NCBI GenBank assembly: GCA_020073215.1
Contig: JAIQFO010000018.1
Span: 1-64,000 of the forward strand
Length of the DNA stretch: 64,000 bases
Source of the DNA: Terriglobia bacterium
GTDB taxonomy: Bacteria > Acidobacteriota > Terriglobia > Terriglobales > Acidobacteriaceae
Direction: 5' to 3'
Position numbers and translations under genes: made by a program. This document shows positions 9,153 to 17,407 of this stretch, in pieces (the stretch's first letter is position 1; every line of letters begins with the position of its first letter). The notes under the pieces were generated by a model that was not told the DNA's origin, did not search any database, and worked only from the letters and a program-made list of their open reading frames with translations.

Positions 9153-9812
9153 TTACGACGGCAGCCCTGAATGCTCTTTCGCGGCTGGGAGTATCCGCTT
9201 GAACACTTCGTCAGCCGGGAGACTCTGCTCCACCTTGAAATTGAACCGCGAGTCGTCAAAAAGCGGAGTCAACATCAGCTTTTCGGCGGCGCGATACGCA
9301 ATGAAGGAGAGGTTGAGTGCAGGTATCTGCACTAGAAACCGAGATGTGACTGCCGCCCCCTGTGGCAGGGCACGATCGCGCACGGTTGTGATTACCTTTG
9401 TGGAGTCCGACTTCCCAAACGACACCGCCTTCCAGGTTCCGGCGACGTCGGCAACCAAAACAGATGAGCGTACCTGGTTTTCAAAAAGCACCGGGTACAG
9501 AAACTCGTCGCCGCCGTGGATCAATTTGTCGGGATTGGTATCCGTTGTGTACTTCTGCAACTCGTCCAGCCGCACTTTGAAAACCTGGAGCGGTGACCCA
9601 AGGCTCGACGATTGCACTTCTTGCATGCTTTTGAAGCCCATCCGCTCGTAGTTCTGCTCCGTGATGAGTTGGCGGAACTGCGCTAATGACTTACTGGCGA
9701 CTGGTTGCGCTTTGGCTAGGAGCTGACCTGGGTCCTTTGTTTCCTGACCCTGCACTCGAAGAACCATCATCAACAGAAGGCATGCTGAGGCAAATAGCTT
9801 TTGTGCATTCAT
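9153..9812 (-). CDS. secreted protein of unknown function, coupled to papain-like protease
   Basis: 219 residues with a clear signal peptide (MNAQKLFASACLLLMMVLRVQGQ). The rest is mixed alpha/beta with a leucine-rich N-terminal segment (LAQFRQLI) and strands such as FLVQIPAL and FNFKVEQSL; I recognise no family. Its ATG lies 1 bp beyond the stop of the upstream papain-like gene, and its AGGAGGT ribosome site sits inside that gene's last codons, so the pair is translationally coupled. That arrangement suggests a partner, such as an inhibitor, chaperone or substrate-presenting protein for the protease. This is inference from context only. Confidence 0.75.
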   Translation of the reverse strand: MNAQKLFASACLLLMMVLRVQGQETKDPGQLLAKAQPVASKSLAQFRQLITEQNYERMGFKSMQEVQSSSLGSPLQVFKVRLDELQKYTTDTNPDKLIHGGDEFLYPVLFENQVRSSVLVADVAGTWKAVSFGKSDSTKVITTVRDRALPQGAAVTSRFLVQIPALNLSFIAYRAAEKLMLTPLFDDSRFNFKVEQSLPADEVFKRILPAAKEHSGLPS

Positions 9813-9813
9813 A

Positions 9814-10704
9814 TTACGGACCTCCTACGTAGGCTACATCGTAAAAGTCGTCCCAGTGGGTGTGGTCGCCTGCGCGTTGAACGTACTCGTCGTAAGTAAT
9901 AGTTTGGATTTCCCCGAAACAGGGGGCCCAAGGATTGTTCACTTCAACCCAGTTAACCCCGTCTACTGTGTGGATTCCAGTGATGACCATGACGTGTCCA
10001 CCACCGCCGATCCAGGCCCAAGTGAACGCCACCGGCTTCTTAAGGTCAGCGAGTTGATGTACCAACTCATCCCAGGTTAGCGCCGTTGAGGAGGTCCTGT
10101 GGAATGTGAATCCATACTTGTCAAATTCCGGCCAGCCGCCCCAAACACATTGGGGTTTGGGACAGCCTGTAACTGGAGTGGGAGTTGTCTGCGACACATT
10201 GCAGCAATAGTTGGTACCGAAGCGGTTGTTTGCCTCAACACATTGGGCCACATCATGGCCAAGAAAGTGCATCACCATTTGCCCGCTCGCCGCCCAACAC
10301 CACATCCCTGTCTCCTGGGGATGCATTGTCACGGCCAACGAGACATGATTCTCGACCGCGCCGATCGTGAAGTTATCGGCGCTGGTTCCGGTATTGGAGA
10401 ATTTCCCTAGTCGAGTGACTGAGATCGGACCGGTGGCGGCACCAATTGGCACTTTTGCCGTAATCTCAGTTTTCGAGGCGGACAGGACCTCCGAAGGCGG
10501 CACAGTCACACCACTGAACTTGACTGTGTTCTGTGCTGCAGTGGCTCCAAAATTCCGGCCTTCGATAACAACTGTGGTTCCCACCGCTCCTTGGGGCGGA
10601 TTGAACTTGATGACCTTGACACATGAGTTCACGAGCAGCAGGGACAGGACAACCAGCGTTCCAAGAACGCCCTTCCTGAGCCAGATGTGATTTGTCTCGC
10701 GCAT
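9814..10704 (-). CDS. lipoprotein with IPT/TIG domain and papain-like cysteine protease domain
   Basis: 296 residues. The N-terminus has a charged start, a hydrophobic stretch and a lipobox (LLVNSC), so the protein is probably lipid-anchored. Residues about 33-115 form an IPT/TIG immunoglobulin-like domain (INFNPPQGAVGTTV-type start, GRNFG, then a conserved LG...NTG loop). The C-terminal domain has ETGMWCWAAS with the catalytic Cys, GGGHVMVITG with the His and VNNPWAP with the Asn/Asp, the triad order of C39/C70 papain-like peptidases. Several further cysteines (QC, NYCC, CPKPQC) may make disulphides. AAGGAGGT seven bases before ATG fixes the start. First gene of a two-gene unit. Confidence 0.8.
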   Translation of the reverse strand: MRETNHIWLRKGVLGTLVVLSLLLVNSCVKVIKFNPPQGAVGTTVVIEGRNFGATAAQNTVKFSGVTVPPSEVLSASKTEITAKVPIGAATGPISVTRLGKFSNTGTSADNFTIGAVENHVSLAVTMHPQETGMWCWAASGQMVMHFLGHDVAQCVEANNRFGTNYCCNVSQTTPTPVTGCPKPQCVWGGWPEFDKYGFTFHRTSSTALTWDELVHQLADLKKPVAFTWAWIGGGGHVMVITGIHTVDGVNWVEVNNPWAPCFGEIQTITYDEYVQRAGDHTHWDDFYDVAYVGGP

Positions 10705-11178
10705 TTGGAGAACCTCCTTAGTCTGATCGATTCTCGGATGGGTCCCGTCCGGGTAGATGGCCCATGGGCCGGGACCCGAGGAAATGTTTCCGCCGCTGGA
10801 CCGAGCGATTGCCTGCTCGGGTCAAATCCAAACCACGCTGTCAAGAAATAGCGAGAGAGTGCGTAGGTCATGCTTCCTCCAGGCAGGAAGATCACCGTCA
10901 GCGGGGAAGAATGAATCGGGTCCGAGGTACGACTTGGAACCCTGGGGAAGTGCGGATACTTTGTCGTGCCTGGCTAAACTAGAACGAAGTCTCGCAATAA
11001 ATGCAGTGATCCAGATCACAGGAGTGAGTGACTGCAAGCAGGCCCAGACGGTCTCTAGTAATGAGATAAACTTACGCAGGGGTACCCACACGTTCCCACG
11101 GGACTCGCAGTATGAGGCGCGCGTGGTGGGAGTGGAGTCTGCTTCGAGAATTACCCCCGAGTCAACGAGGAGCCCGAC
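10705..11178. other. divergent intergenic region
   Basis: This gap separates the minus-strand papain-like gene from the plus-strand TM/pYEATS pair and should hold promoters for both. Open frames on either strand lack ribosome sites and family similarity. No clear operator repeat was found. Confidence 0.3.
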
Positions 11179-11808
11179 ATGCCAAAGCATCCGGCCAGAC
11201 GGACCCTTGAGCGAGATGTCCTGCCTTACTTGGTCTCGGCCCGCCGACTCCGACGTCAGTGGTTTTTTCGCCTGCATGCGCTATTCGGATACACTACTGA
11301 CCTCGTGGTGGCTCTCACAGCGATCGGCGTAACCACGCCCCTTCTGGCGCTGCTCGGTGTCGCCGGCGGCAGAGAAAAAGAGGCGACGCAGGCCCCGGCC
11401 TTGACCGCCGTTCTGGCTTCCGTGCCAAACTGGCTCTATTTCCCGACAGGAGTGCTTGTAATCGCGTGGATTGTCCTCCGTGTCGCCTTCAACCGGGAGG
11501 AGGGCCAGAAACGCGCCGTGCTCGCAAAGAGCTGCACCCAGGTGCTGCGCCAGGCGGAGGCAAACCTGGCGATGGCCCTCGGAAAGCCAGATCCCATGCC
11601 CGCCCTTAATGAACTCTTGGAGAAAAGCATTCGACCCACCGTCGACCGCAACATCCAGGAAAATTCTTGGCCCTGGACGCCATTCGCGCCGGGGATTGAG
11701 GAGGAGGTCAGCAAGGAGGTCTCCAGACTGTGCGCGAGTTATGAGGCCGACTGGACTCCGGTGAACCAGCTCGGCCTGCGAGAGGCGCCTCTAGGGGGCC
11801 CCGCATGA
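11179..11808 (+). CDS. two-TM membrane protein paired with pYEATS protein
   Basis: 209 residues. A basic N-terminal segment (RRLRRQWFFRLH) is followed by two hydrophobic helices (about residues 40-63 and 80-100) separated by a short loop, then a cytoplasmic alpha-helical tail of about 105 residues. No enzyme motif is visible. GAGGAG precedes ATG. The next gene starts inside its stop codon (ATGA), so the two are made together. Short two-TM proteins of this layout often act as membrane-perturbing effectors or anchors in conflict operons with a soluble sensor partner. That role is inference here. Confidence 0.75.
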   Translation: MPKHPARRTLERDVLPYLVSARRLRRQWFFRLHALFGYTTDLVVALTAIGVTTPLLALLGVAGGREKEATQAPALTAVLASVPNWLYFPTGVLVIAWIVLRVAFNREEGQKRAVLAKSCTQVLRQAEANLAMALGKPDPMPALNELLEKSIRPTVDRNIQENSWPWTPFAPGIEEEVSKEVSRLCASYEADWTPVNQLGLREAPLGGPA

Positions 11809-12176
11809 AGCCCGCGCCAGTGATCAAGGCCGTGTTTGAACTGGATGAGAAGGGTCAACCAGCCTTCGTCGAGGGGACGGATCATAGGCACTACCGCATT
11901 CGGCTCCACGTGGAGAATGTCCCTGAGGACACCTACGCCGTTACTTATTTGTTGCACGAGACCTACTACAATCCGGTGCGTGAATCGCGCGACCGCACGG
12001 TTGGGTTCACAGAGGATTTGACCTCTTACGGCGACTACACGGTGCAGGCCAAGATCCGGTCTCGGGAAGGCATTATTGCTGTCGCCACACAACTGTCTGC
12101 TGCCCTAGCAGCAGGTCATGCAGGGTATGTATCGCCAGAGATCGAGTCGGCTCTAAAGGAGATTCGTGCCCACTGA
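11805..12176 (+). CDS. pYEATS-like domain protein
   Basis: 123 residues, a single soluble beta-rich domain. It follows the prokaryotic YEATS pattern: YRIRLHVENVPED, then VTYLLHETYYNP (the conserved Y-LH-TF/Y-P strand), RESRDRTVGFTEDL, and a G-Y/F-x-V-x-A segment (GDYTVQAKI). YEATS domains bind acylated lysines in eukaryotes. Prokaryotic versions have been described computationally beside effector genes and are thought to sense modified proteins or ligands. It overlaps the preceding TM gene by 4 bp. Assignment rests on motif reading; an alternative is another small immunoglobulin-like fold. Confidence 0.6.
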   Translation: MKPAPVIKAVFELDEKGQPAFVEGTDHRHYRIRLHVENVPEDTYAVTYLLHETYYNPVRESRDRTVGFTEDLTSYGDYTVQAKIRSREGIIAVATQLSAALAAGHAGYVSPEIESALKEIRAH

Positions 12177-12243
12177 ATGGCAGGTCCGATAGACGCGCGC
12201 AGAAATATCGGATCTGCCCTCGCTCCCTTGCTGATGTGCAAGC

Positions 12244-12675
12244 ATGAGTCGGCCGGCGAACCCCTATGGCAACGCCAGTTGCGAAAGTTTTATGAAGACG
12301 CTCAAACGGGAGGAGATTTATGCGAATGACTACCGAGACTTAGAACACTTGCTCGGTAACATCGAGGCCTTCATCGAACAGTACTACAATCGGTGCCGTT
12401 TACATTCGGCGCTGGGCTATCGGTCACCGGAAGAGTTTGAACGGGAGGCGAATACCGCAGTGAATTCTGCTGGAGCAACCATGAGCTTTTTCAGGCATGG
12501 GGAGATCTATCAGTCCGATGTAGGAAACCGTAGCGGGGAGCGACCCAAGAGCCGCCCCCCGACTCATCGTTCTGATGAGTCTCCAGCTGGTTATTCCTCG
12601 GCGAGTTGCTCTCCAGCAGAGCTCGCCTCCGCTTCACCAGCCGAGCGTCATCCTGAAAGAGAAGAGGAAGTTTGA
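12244..12675 (+). pseudogene. IS3-family transposase C-terminal fragment
   Basis: The first 65-70 codons encode the last part of an IS3-type integrase core: MSRPANPYGNASCESF with the catalytic Glu, then KTLKREEIY, YYNRCRLHSALGYRSP and EEFE. Everything upstream of MSR, including both catalytic aspartates, is missing. The remaining frame to 12675 is low-complexity Ser/Pro/Glu translation commonly seen as spurious ORFs behind this IS type. The fragment starts only 67 bp after the pYEATS gene and marks the right border of the protease/pYEATS region. Confidence 0.8.
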
Positions 12676-13012
12676 GAAGGAAAAACCATGGAACGGCAAG
12701 TGTGCCAATTCCAAACTGTCTCAACGAAGGGGTTCACCCCATGAGCCTGTGCCCAATTTGTGCCCAACTGAACGATGCAGGACGCAACCGAAAGTCACCG
12801 AACGTAACGCCAGTTTTTCGCAAGTCTTTCCAAACGCGGGTAAATGCGGGGTTTAGGAATGGCCGTGGAAGGTCTCAAAATCCGCCGGGCTTCGGTCGAT
12901 AAGCCTTTGTAAGAACAGAGAAATGTGGGGTGTTCCGGTAGCGATAAGGCCTTTGTCTGTATCGCACTAGCATCGGCGACAAGGTTTTTTCTCGATCAGA
13001 CTCGGGGCTAAC
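12676..13012. other. non-coding relic region
   Basis: No family match in any frame and several stops in each. The segment lies between an IS fragment and a relaxase fragment, so it is probably mobile-element debris. Confidence 0.35.
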
Positions 13013-13080
13013 GACAGTTCAGAAGACGTTGCTTTTTCCGCGCGCGATTCTGGAATGGACAGTGCCGCGTCTTCGGCAGC

Positions 13081-13290
13081 ATTCTGAGAACACCTCTCAT
13101 CGTCTCACCGGACAATGCGTCCCGCCGCGAGCTGAACGCCGCTGTTCGCCAGGAGTTGAAGGCCATCGGAGCCGTTACCTTGGAAGATCATACTTTCCGT
13201 ATCCTAGTTCAGCGTCAGGACATGACCGGAGCCGAACGATCCTGGGCCAGGCACTATGAAATCCACCCAGCAGTTCGCGGGGCGACGATA
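13081..13290 (+). pseudogene. MobF (TrwC/TraI-type) relaxase-helicase fragment
   Basis: The plus frame through 13081 reads ILRTPLIVSPDNASRREL, AAVRQELKAIG, LEDHTFRILVQRQDMTGAER and RSWARHYE. These are consecutive conserved segments from the helicase half of MobF conjugative relaxases. No start codon or relaxase domain is present and similarity fades after about 13290. Only about 70 of roughly 900 residues remain. It shows that a conjugative plasmid or ICE once occupied this locus. Confidence 0.65.
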
Positions 13291-13329
13291 AATGCGTATA
13301 CGCCGTGTCGATTTGGAATTCGCTGCTTG

Positions 13330-13636
13330 GATGAGGCTCTAAAGCAGCTTCCGCTAAATTGTTACCCTCCTGAAAGGAATTGGCGCCCCTGCGGAAAAGT
13401 TCGAGCATTTTGTCGCGCACCCTATCGTGGAAATCTCGCTTCGAAAGTAGGCGGTAGTATCCTTCGGCTAGGGTGCATTGAATGACGCCACGCACGCTTG
13501 CAGAGTCGGTGCTGGTGAGCACACTCAGTGCGAATTCACAGTGCTGCTCAGCGTGTTCGATGTGCCGCCCCTTCACCCGGCGGTCATATCGCAAGAGATA
13601 ACAACAAGCAAGCTCAAAGTGCGTTTCTGCGAACAC
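13330..13636 (-). pseudogene. TPR-like protein fragment
   Basis: A minus-strand frame opens with a GTG near 13636 and reads VFAETHFELACCYLLRY, then AEQHCEFALSVL and QCTLAEGYYRLL, spaced like tetratricopeptide helices, followed by a helical DKMLELFRRG segment. After about GANSFQEGNN the translation becomes unlike a protein and overlaps the relaxase fragment. The upstream part is lost about 50-80 bp before the IS boundary at 13714. Probably a remnant of a longer TPR protein. Confidence 0.4.
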
Positions 13637-13734
13637 AAGGGCTGCGACTCTTTGGAAAGCGAACGGAGTCGTCTTTCAGCTGAGACTTTGTGTGCTTCGA
13701 TTAACTGAGGATCTGACCTGCCCCCTGCTCTCGT

Positions 13735-14628
13735 TCACGTAAGAATACGACAACTTTCTTCTGTTCCATCTCGGGGTTGAGCCGGGATGGGGGTGCGCGA
13801 GGGGCAAGGGACGGCGTTTGAGTCCCTGGCCCCTCGCGCAGCGCTGTAGAAGCCGACGGCCTGGGCAGCAAACTCTTTCGGTGTCCGGTATCCCAGGCTG
13901 CTGTGCGGACGCTCCTCGTTGTACTCCTTGCGCCACACCGCGATCTTCCGCCGCGCATCGAACAGGTTCTGAAACCAACTTACTGCCAAACACTCTTCCC
14001 GCAGCCGTCCATGGAAGCTCTCGACGTGCGCGTTCTGTGTCGGCTTTCCCGGCTGAATGTGTACTAACTCGATCTGTCGTTCTACGCACCACGCCAGAAA
14101 ATGCCGACTCGTCAGCCCCGGCCCGTTGTCGCAGCGGATCGCTTGCGGTTGTCCCCGCTCGGCCACGATCGCATCCAACACGCGCGTCACTCTTCGGCTG
14201 GCAAAGCTCGTATCCACTTCCAGGGCCAAACACTCCCTGGTGTACGCATCCACCACACTCAGCACCCGGATCGCCCGTCCGCACTCCACCGCATCGTGCA
14301 GGAAGTCCAGCGCCCACTCCTGATTCGCCGAAGTCCGCGCCAGCAGCGGCTTGCCCTCGCGCACGCAGTGTTTCCGCTTCTTCCGCCGCAGCATCAACCC
14401 GGCTTCCCGATACACCCGATGCACTCGCTTGTGGTTCACATGCTCTCCCGAGCGGCCCAGCAAAACATGCAGCCGTCGATACCCGAAGCGCGGCTTCTCC
14501 CGCGCCAACTCCACCAGCCGCGTTCGCAGCGGCTCATCGCAGCGCCTGCTCTGGTAGCGATAGCTCGATACCGCCATCGTCATCACACCGCACGCCCGCC
14601 GCTGGCTGAAGGCATACTCCCCGCGCAC
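13735..14628 (-). CDS. IS3-family transposase OrfB (DDE integrase core)
   Basis: 297 residues from the first ATG; the frame extends upstream to join OrfA by frameshifting. N-terminal HTH_21 region (RFGYRRLHVLL), then the rve core with Asp108 in ALDFLHD, Asp167 in RCDNGP and Glu203 in HVESFHGRLREE. The last two are separated by 35 residues, as DD(35)E requires. The C-terminus ends with the HSSLGYRTPKEF signature followed by a short tail. All catalytic residues are intact, so the element may still be active. Confidence 0.9.
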   Translation of the reverse strand: MRGEYAFSQRRACGVMTMAVSSYRYQSRRCDEPLRTRLVELAREKPRFGYRRLHVLLGRSGEHVNHKRVHRVYREAGLMLRRKKRKHCVREGKPLLARTSANQEWALDFLHDAVECGRAIRVLSVVDAYTRECLALEVDTSFASRRVTRVLDAIVAERGQPQAIRCDNGPGLTSRHFLAWCVERQIELVHIQPGKPTQNAHVESFHGRLREECLAVSWFQNLFDARRKIAVWRKEYNEERPHSSLGYRTPKEFAAQAVGFYSAARGARDSNAVPCPSRTPIPAQPRDGTEESCRILT

Positions 14629-14651
14629 CTGCTCGACAGCCGCCTTCAGGG

Positions 14652-14927
14652 CTACGAACTCCAGCCGTTTTTTCGGATTACCGACTGCAGCGCTTCTTTG
14701 TCCAGACTCAGATCCGCCACCAGCTTCCGCAGCTTCGTGTTCTCGTCACGCAACTGCTTCGCTTCCTGCGCCTGGCTCACATCCATACCGCCGTACTTCG
14801 CTTTCCAGGCATAGATCGTGTGCTTCGATACGCCCACTTCCCGCGCCACGTCTTCCGCCTTGCGCCCCGCCTCCAGCTGTTTCAGCGCCCCGATCATCTG
14901 CGCTTCCGTGTGCCTGCTCCTCGACAT
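14652..14927 (-). CDS. IS3-family transposase OrfA
   Basis: 91 residues. Helix-turn-helix of HTH_Tnp_1 type (AEDVAREVGVSKHTIYAWKAKYGG), then a leucine-zipper coiled coil (AKQLRDENTKLRKLVADLSL) that in this family mediates multimerisation and ends in the frameshift region. Binds the terminal inverted repeats as part of the OrfAB fusion transposase. Stop codon TAG lies 24 bp before the first ATG of OrfB. Confidence 0.9.
   Translation of the reverse strand: MSRSRHTEAQMIGALKQLEAGRKAEDVAREVGVSKHTIYAWKAKYGGMDVSQAQEAKQLRDENTKLRKLVADLSLDKEALQSVIRKNGWSS
14667..14673 (-). promoter_or_regulatory. programmed -1 ribosomal frameshift site (A AAA AAC)
   Basis: Near the end of OrfA the codons read CGA AAA AAC GGC, giving the heptamer A AAA AAC in the correct phase. 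This is the standard slippery site by which IS3 elements make the OrfAB fusion. OrfB is in the -1 frame relative to OrfA and is open across this point. Confidence 0.75.
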
Positions 14928-14992
14928 ACCTCTTCCCCTTTCCTTCGTCCGAAATCATACTCAGCTTCGTTCCGAAAGAGGGGAGCAGGTCA

Positions 14993-15772
14993 CACCACAC
15001 GAAGTTAAAGCGACTGTCGCAAGAGGGGGTTGTAGACATACCCGAACTGCCGAACGACCTTAAGCTCAACCCGACTCAACAACGGGCCGTTGGCGCGATG
15101 CTTTCAGGCAAAGCGATCGTGGAGCCTGGGCTCAGTGCGGCGCTCCAGAACATCGAATGGCCATGCCATTACCTGGATTTCGAAACCGTCGCGACAGTTC
15201 TTCCCCTTTACCCAACATTTGGTTGTCACCGGCAGGTTGTTACGCAGTTCAGCATTCACCATCGCGGAAGCATCGATGCCGAACCGAGCCACAGCGAATA
15301 CCTCGCGGGCGATCCGAAAACAAATTGCGAGAGAGAACTCACTGAAGCACTGATTGAGAAGCTTGGTGAACATGGTTCGATCATCGTATACACAAAATTC
15401 GAGGAGAAGCGGATCGAAGCATTACGCGATGCGTTTCCTGATTTAGCAGCTCCCCTGCAATCGATATTGGGCAGGCTCTTAGATTTGGAGAAAATGATTG
15501 AGGGGAACGTCTACCATCCCGAGTTCCGGGGAAGTTTCTCTATCAAGAAAGTACTACCGGCTCTCGTTCCCGATTTGTCCTACGCAGAGCTAAACATTAG
15601 GGACGGCGATACTGCGATTGCACGATTCGCTCGCATGGCCAAAGGCGAAGTCTCTGGTGATGAAGCAGAGACTACTCGGCGCCAACTCCTTAAATACTGC
15701 GAAATGGATACGTACGCAATGCTTAAGTTGCACGAAGTGCTGTTGCGCTTAAGCAGCGGAGCTATCGAATGA
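14993..15772 (+). pseudogene. DUF2779-type protein, 5' end removed by the IS
   Basis: The reading frame is open from the IS boundary and encodes about 259 residues: IPELPNDLKLNPTQQRAVGA, then HYLDFETVATVLPLYP with the D-E pair expected of a DEDD nuclease-like core, IIVYTKFEEKRI, SIKKVLPALVPDLSYAEL and a C-terminal YCEMDTYAM. This is the C-terminal domain of DUF2779 proteins, which usually start several hundred residues earlier. The N-terminal half is absent at the IS end. An internal ATG at 15098 could express only the nuclease-like domain. Confidence 0.7.
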
Positions 15773-15875
15773 TAGTTGCAGCAAACGAACAGGGACCAGT
15801 AGTGTAGCCCAGTGGCGATGGTTTATCCGGCGATAATAACGGAAAAGGGGGACCTCTAGTATGTGGGAGGGACAA

Positions 15876-17020
15876 TTACTTCTTGGGCTCTGCAAATTCT
15901 TGGAGCTTGAAATCTACGCGGTACAGATATACTTCCGCGTCTTTCACTTTCTTAAGCGCGTAGTGGAGCCGGTTGTCATATCGGGCGGCAATGATTATGC
16001 CCTTCGTGGGCTCGCCGTTCGTCTTGTGTTCTTCGAGCCAACCCATATAGCGGGCTAGTTGGCCCACCGTATCATCGCTTGTCTGATTCTTTTTCAGTTC
16101 AATCACAACAAGCTGCTTTGAATTTTTGACCTGCGCCAGAATGTCTATAATGCCGATCTCCGTCTTGTATTGCTGACTGATGAGTTCACCTTTCTCCTCG
16201 ATCAGGTCGTACCTCTTGCCCAGTTCCGTTTTATCCCAATTTTCAATAAGGAAGTCTTCCAGCTGGCTTTCCATGTAGAAGAGCGCCGGGTCGGTTGGTT
16301 CTTCGGGCGTGCTAGGCGGAACTATCGGCGGGGTCGGCACATCGTCCTCCTGCCCGGGTTTCCAGAAGTGCTTTATCTCCGGTGAGTAGAGGAATTTTGA
16401 AATCGTCCTCAGATTGCCACGGATGCCGCACTTTTCGAAGCCGTTGACGACAGCAGCATCGGAGAGAGCAATCTTCCGCCCGATCATGTCCTTTTCGAAG
16501 TCCGGGCCGCCGCTAAACTCGAAGTAATCTATTACCTTTTTCCTATCGTTCAACGAAACGATGCTGGAGTTCTTAAACGGGTCCCACGCTGCGAGCATCG
16601 CGTTAACAGCATTGCCGCTCTGACCCGTCAAATTATTTCGATGTCCCTGGTTGAGCGCGTAAACTTTATTGATTGCCGCCACTCTTGTTCAACATCACTT
16701 TCGCCTAAGACTTCGTTCAGCGCCTTCGCCAGCGGCTTCCTTGCTTTAATTTCATTGAACATCCTCCTCCACGCCCCTTGGGCGATCATGGCCCGCGCTA
16801 CGGCTTCACTATCTTTGGTGTTGCCCTTCCCGTTACGGTCTAGGATACGCACGATGTCATCAATTTCTGGATCATCGAGCTCTCCTTCCGGTCCCCGCAT
16901 GATTCTGTCGTTCCAGAACGTGCGAAACTTCTGGCTCTGCGCCGTCCAGATTGTGTTTGCCTTTTCTACGTCGTAGCCGTGCAGGAATTCTTGGAAGAGT
17001 TTGGCGAAATCTGGCTTCAT
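15876..17020 (-). pseudogene. NucS-like PD-(D/E)XK nuclease, split by a frameshift
   Basis: Two overlapping minus frames belong together. The upstream frame (17020-16628) gives 117 plausible residues, from MKPDFAKLFQEF to EQEWRQSI. The downstream frame (16682-15876) continues sensibly with NKVYALNQGHRNN and ends in a nuclease domain. The shift lies around 16650-16680. The C-terminal domain shows EIGIIDILAQ (Asp), VVIELKK (ExK) and VGQLARYMGW (Q..Y), the DUF91/endonuclease NucS C-terminal pattern. A proline linker (about PPIVPPSTPEEP) separates the two parts. It could be a true mutation or an assembly error; a contiguous product would be about 380 residues. Confidence 0.7.
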
Positions 17021-17250
17021 AGGCTCAAAACCACGAAAAATGCTACGGATCTTTGAGATCGATTTTACCTCGTCGGAGTAGTGTCAGCGATCTCTTCGGT
17101 CGCCTTGAATCACTGTAGTAAAACTGTAGTAGTTCTATGGTCAAAACGGTGCAGATCGCTTCATAACGATTCAACGTGGCCGATTTGTAAGCTGCTGAGA
17201 AATGGATTAGAGTAAAGAATTTTCCAAATGGAGCAGAACCCTTCTGTGTA

Positions 17251-17308
17251 CTTGAAAACCGGCATAACTGAAAGGGTATCGGGGGTTCGAATCCCTCCCT
17301 CTCCGCCA
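17251..17308 (+). pseudogene. 3' half of tRNA-Ser(UGA)
   Basis: From the anticodon loop (CTTGAAAACC, anticodon TGA) the sequence continues through a long class II variable arm, a T arm (GGGGGTTCGAATCCC) and acceptor strand to CTCTCCG-CCA. No matching 5' acceptor strand (CGGAGAG) or D arm is found upstream, so only the 3' half is here. Such halves are the attachment sequences carried by tRNA-targeting integrative elements. An intact tRNA-Ser(UGA) should lie elsewhere, probably left of the window. Confidence 0.75.
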
Positions 17309-17310
17309 GT
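17289..17310. other. attachment site, left end of integrative island
   Basis: 22 bp from GAATCCCTCC to CTCCGCCAGT, the end of the tRNA-Ser fragment, recur exactly at 56661-56682. The tyrosine integrase starts 98 bp further in. The orientation (tRNA 3' end facing int) is the usual one for tRNA-integrated islands. Confidence 0.7.
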
Positions 17311-17321
17311 CTTTCAAACCA

Positions 17322-17370
17322 AAGGACTTGCGGCATAGCTACAAGGCTTGACCCGATTTTCCAGGACTTT
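17322..17370. promoter_or_regulatory. integrase arm-type sites, left
   Basis: Two short motifs, AAGGACTTGCGGC (17322-17334) and CCGATTTTCCAGGACTTT (17353-17370), reappear in reverse complement just inside the right att site (56612-56640). AGCTACAAGG (17337-17346) is shared with the right side in direct orientation. Paired sites flanking both att cores are expected for integrase/excisionase binding. Confidence 0.6.
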
Positions 17371-17407
17371 TCCCGAAACGCAGTACTAGGGAAAAGAGGG
17401 AAGATCA

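Larger units (their letters stand above)
13714..14992 (-). mobile_element. IS3-family insertion sequence, complete
   Basis: About 1.28 kb bounded by imperfect terminal inverted repeats. The left end reads TGACCTGCCCCCTGCTCTCG and the reverse complement of the right end reads TGACCTGCTCCCCTCTTTCG. It carries orfA and orfB in the usual overlapping arrangement with a canonical frameshift site. The flanking bases (ATC left, CAC right) do not form a target-site duplication, so a flank was probably deleted or recombined after insertion. The right end interrupts a DUF2779 gene. Confidence 0.85.

Noticed and set aside
12460-12675. Ser/Pro-rich tail of the IS3 fragment as a separate gene
   Set aside because: Chance translation behind the IS end, low-complexity, no start signal.
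17138-17153. One-mismatch palindrome TGGTCAAAACGGTGCA near the tRNA fragment
   Set aside because: Not upstream of a regulon-type gene and outside the 28-45 kb block; probably chance.
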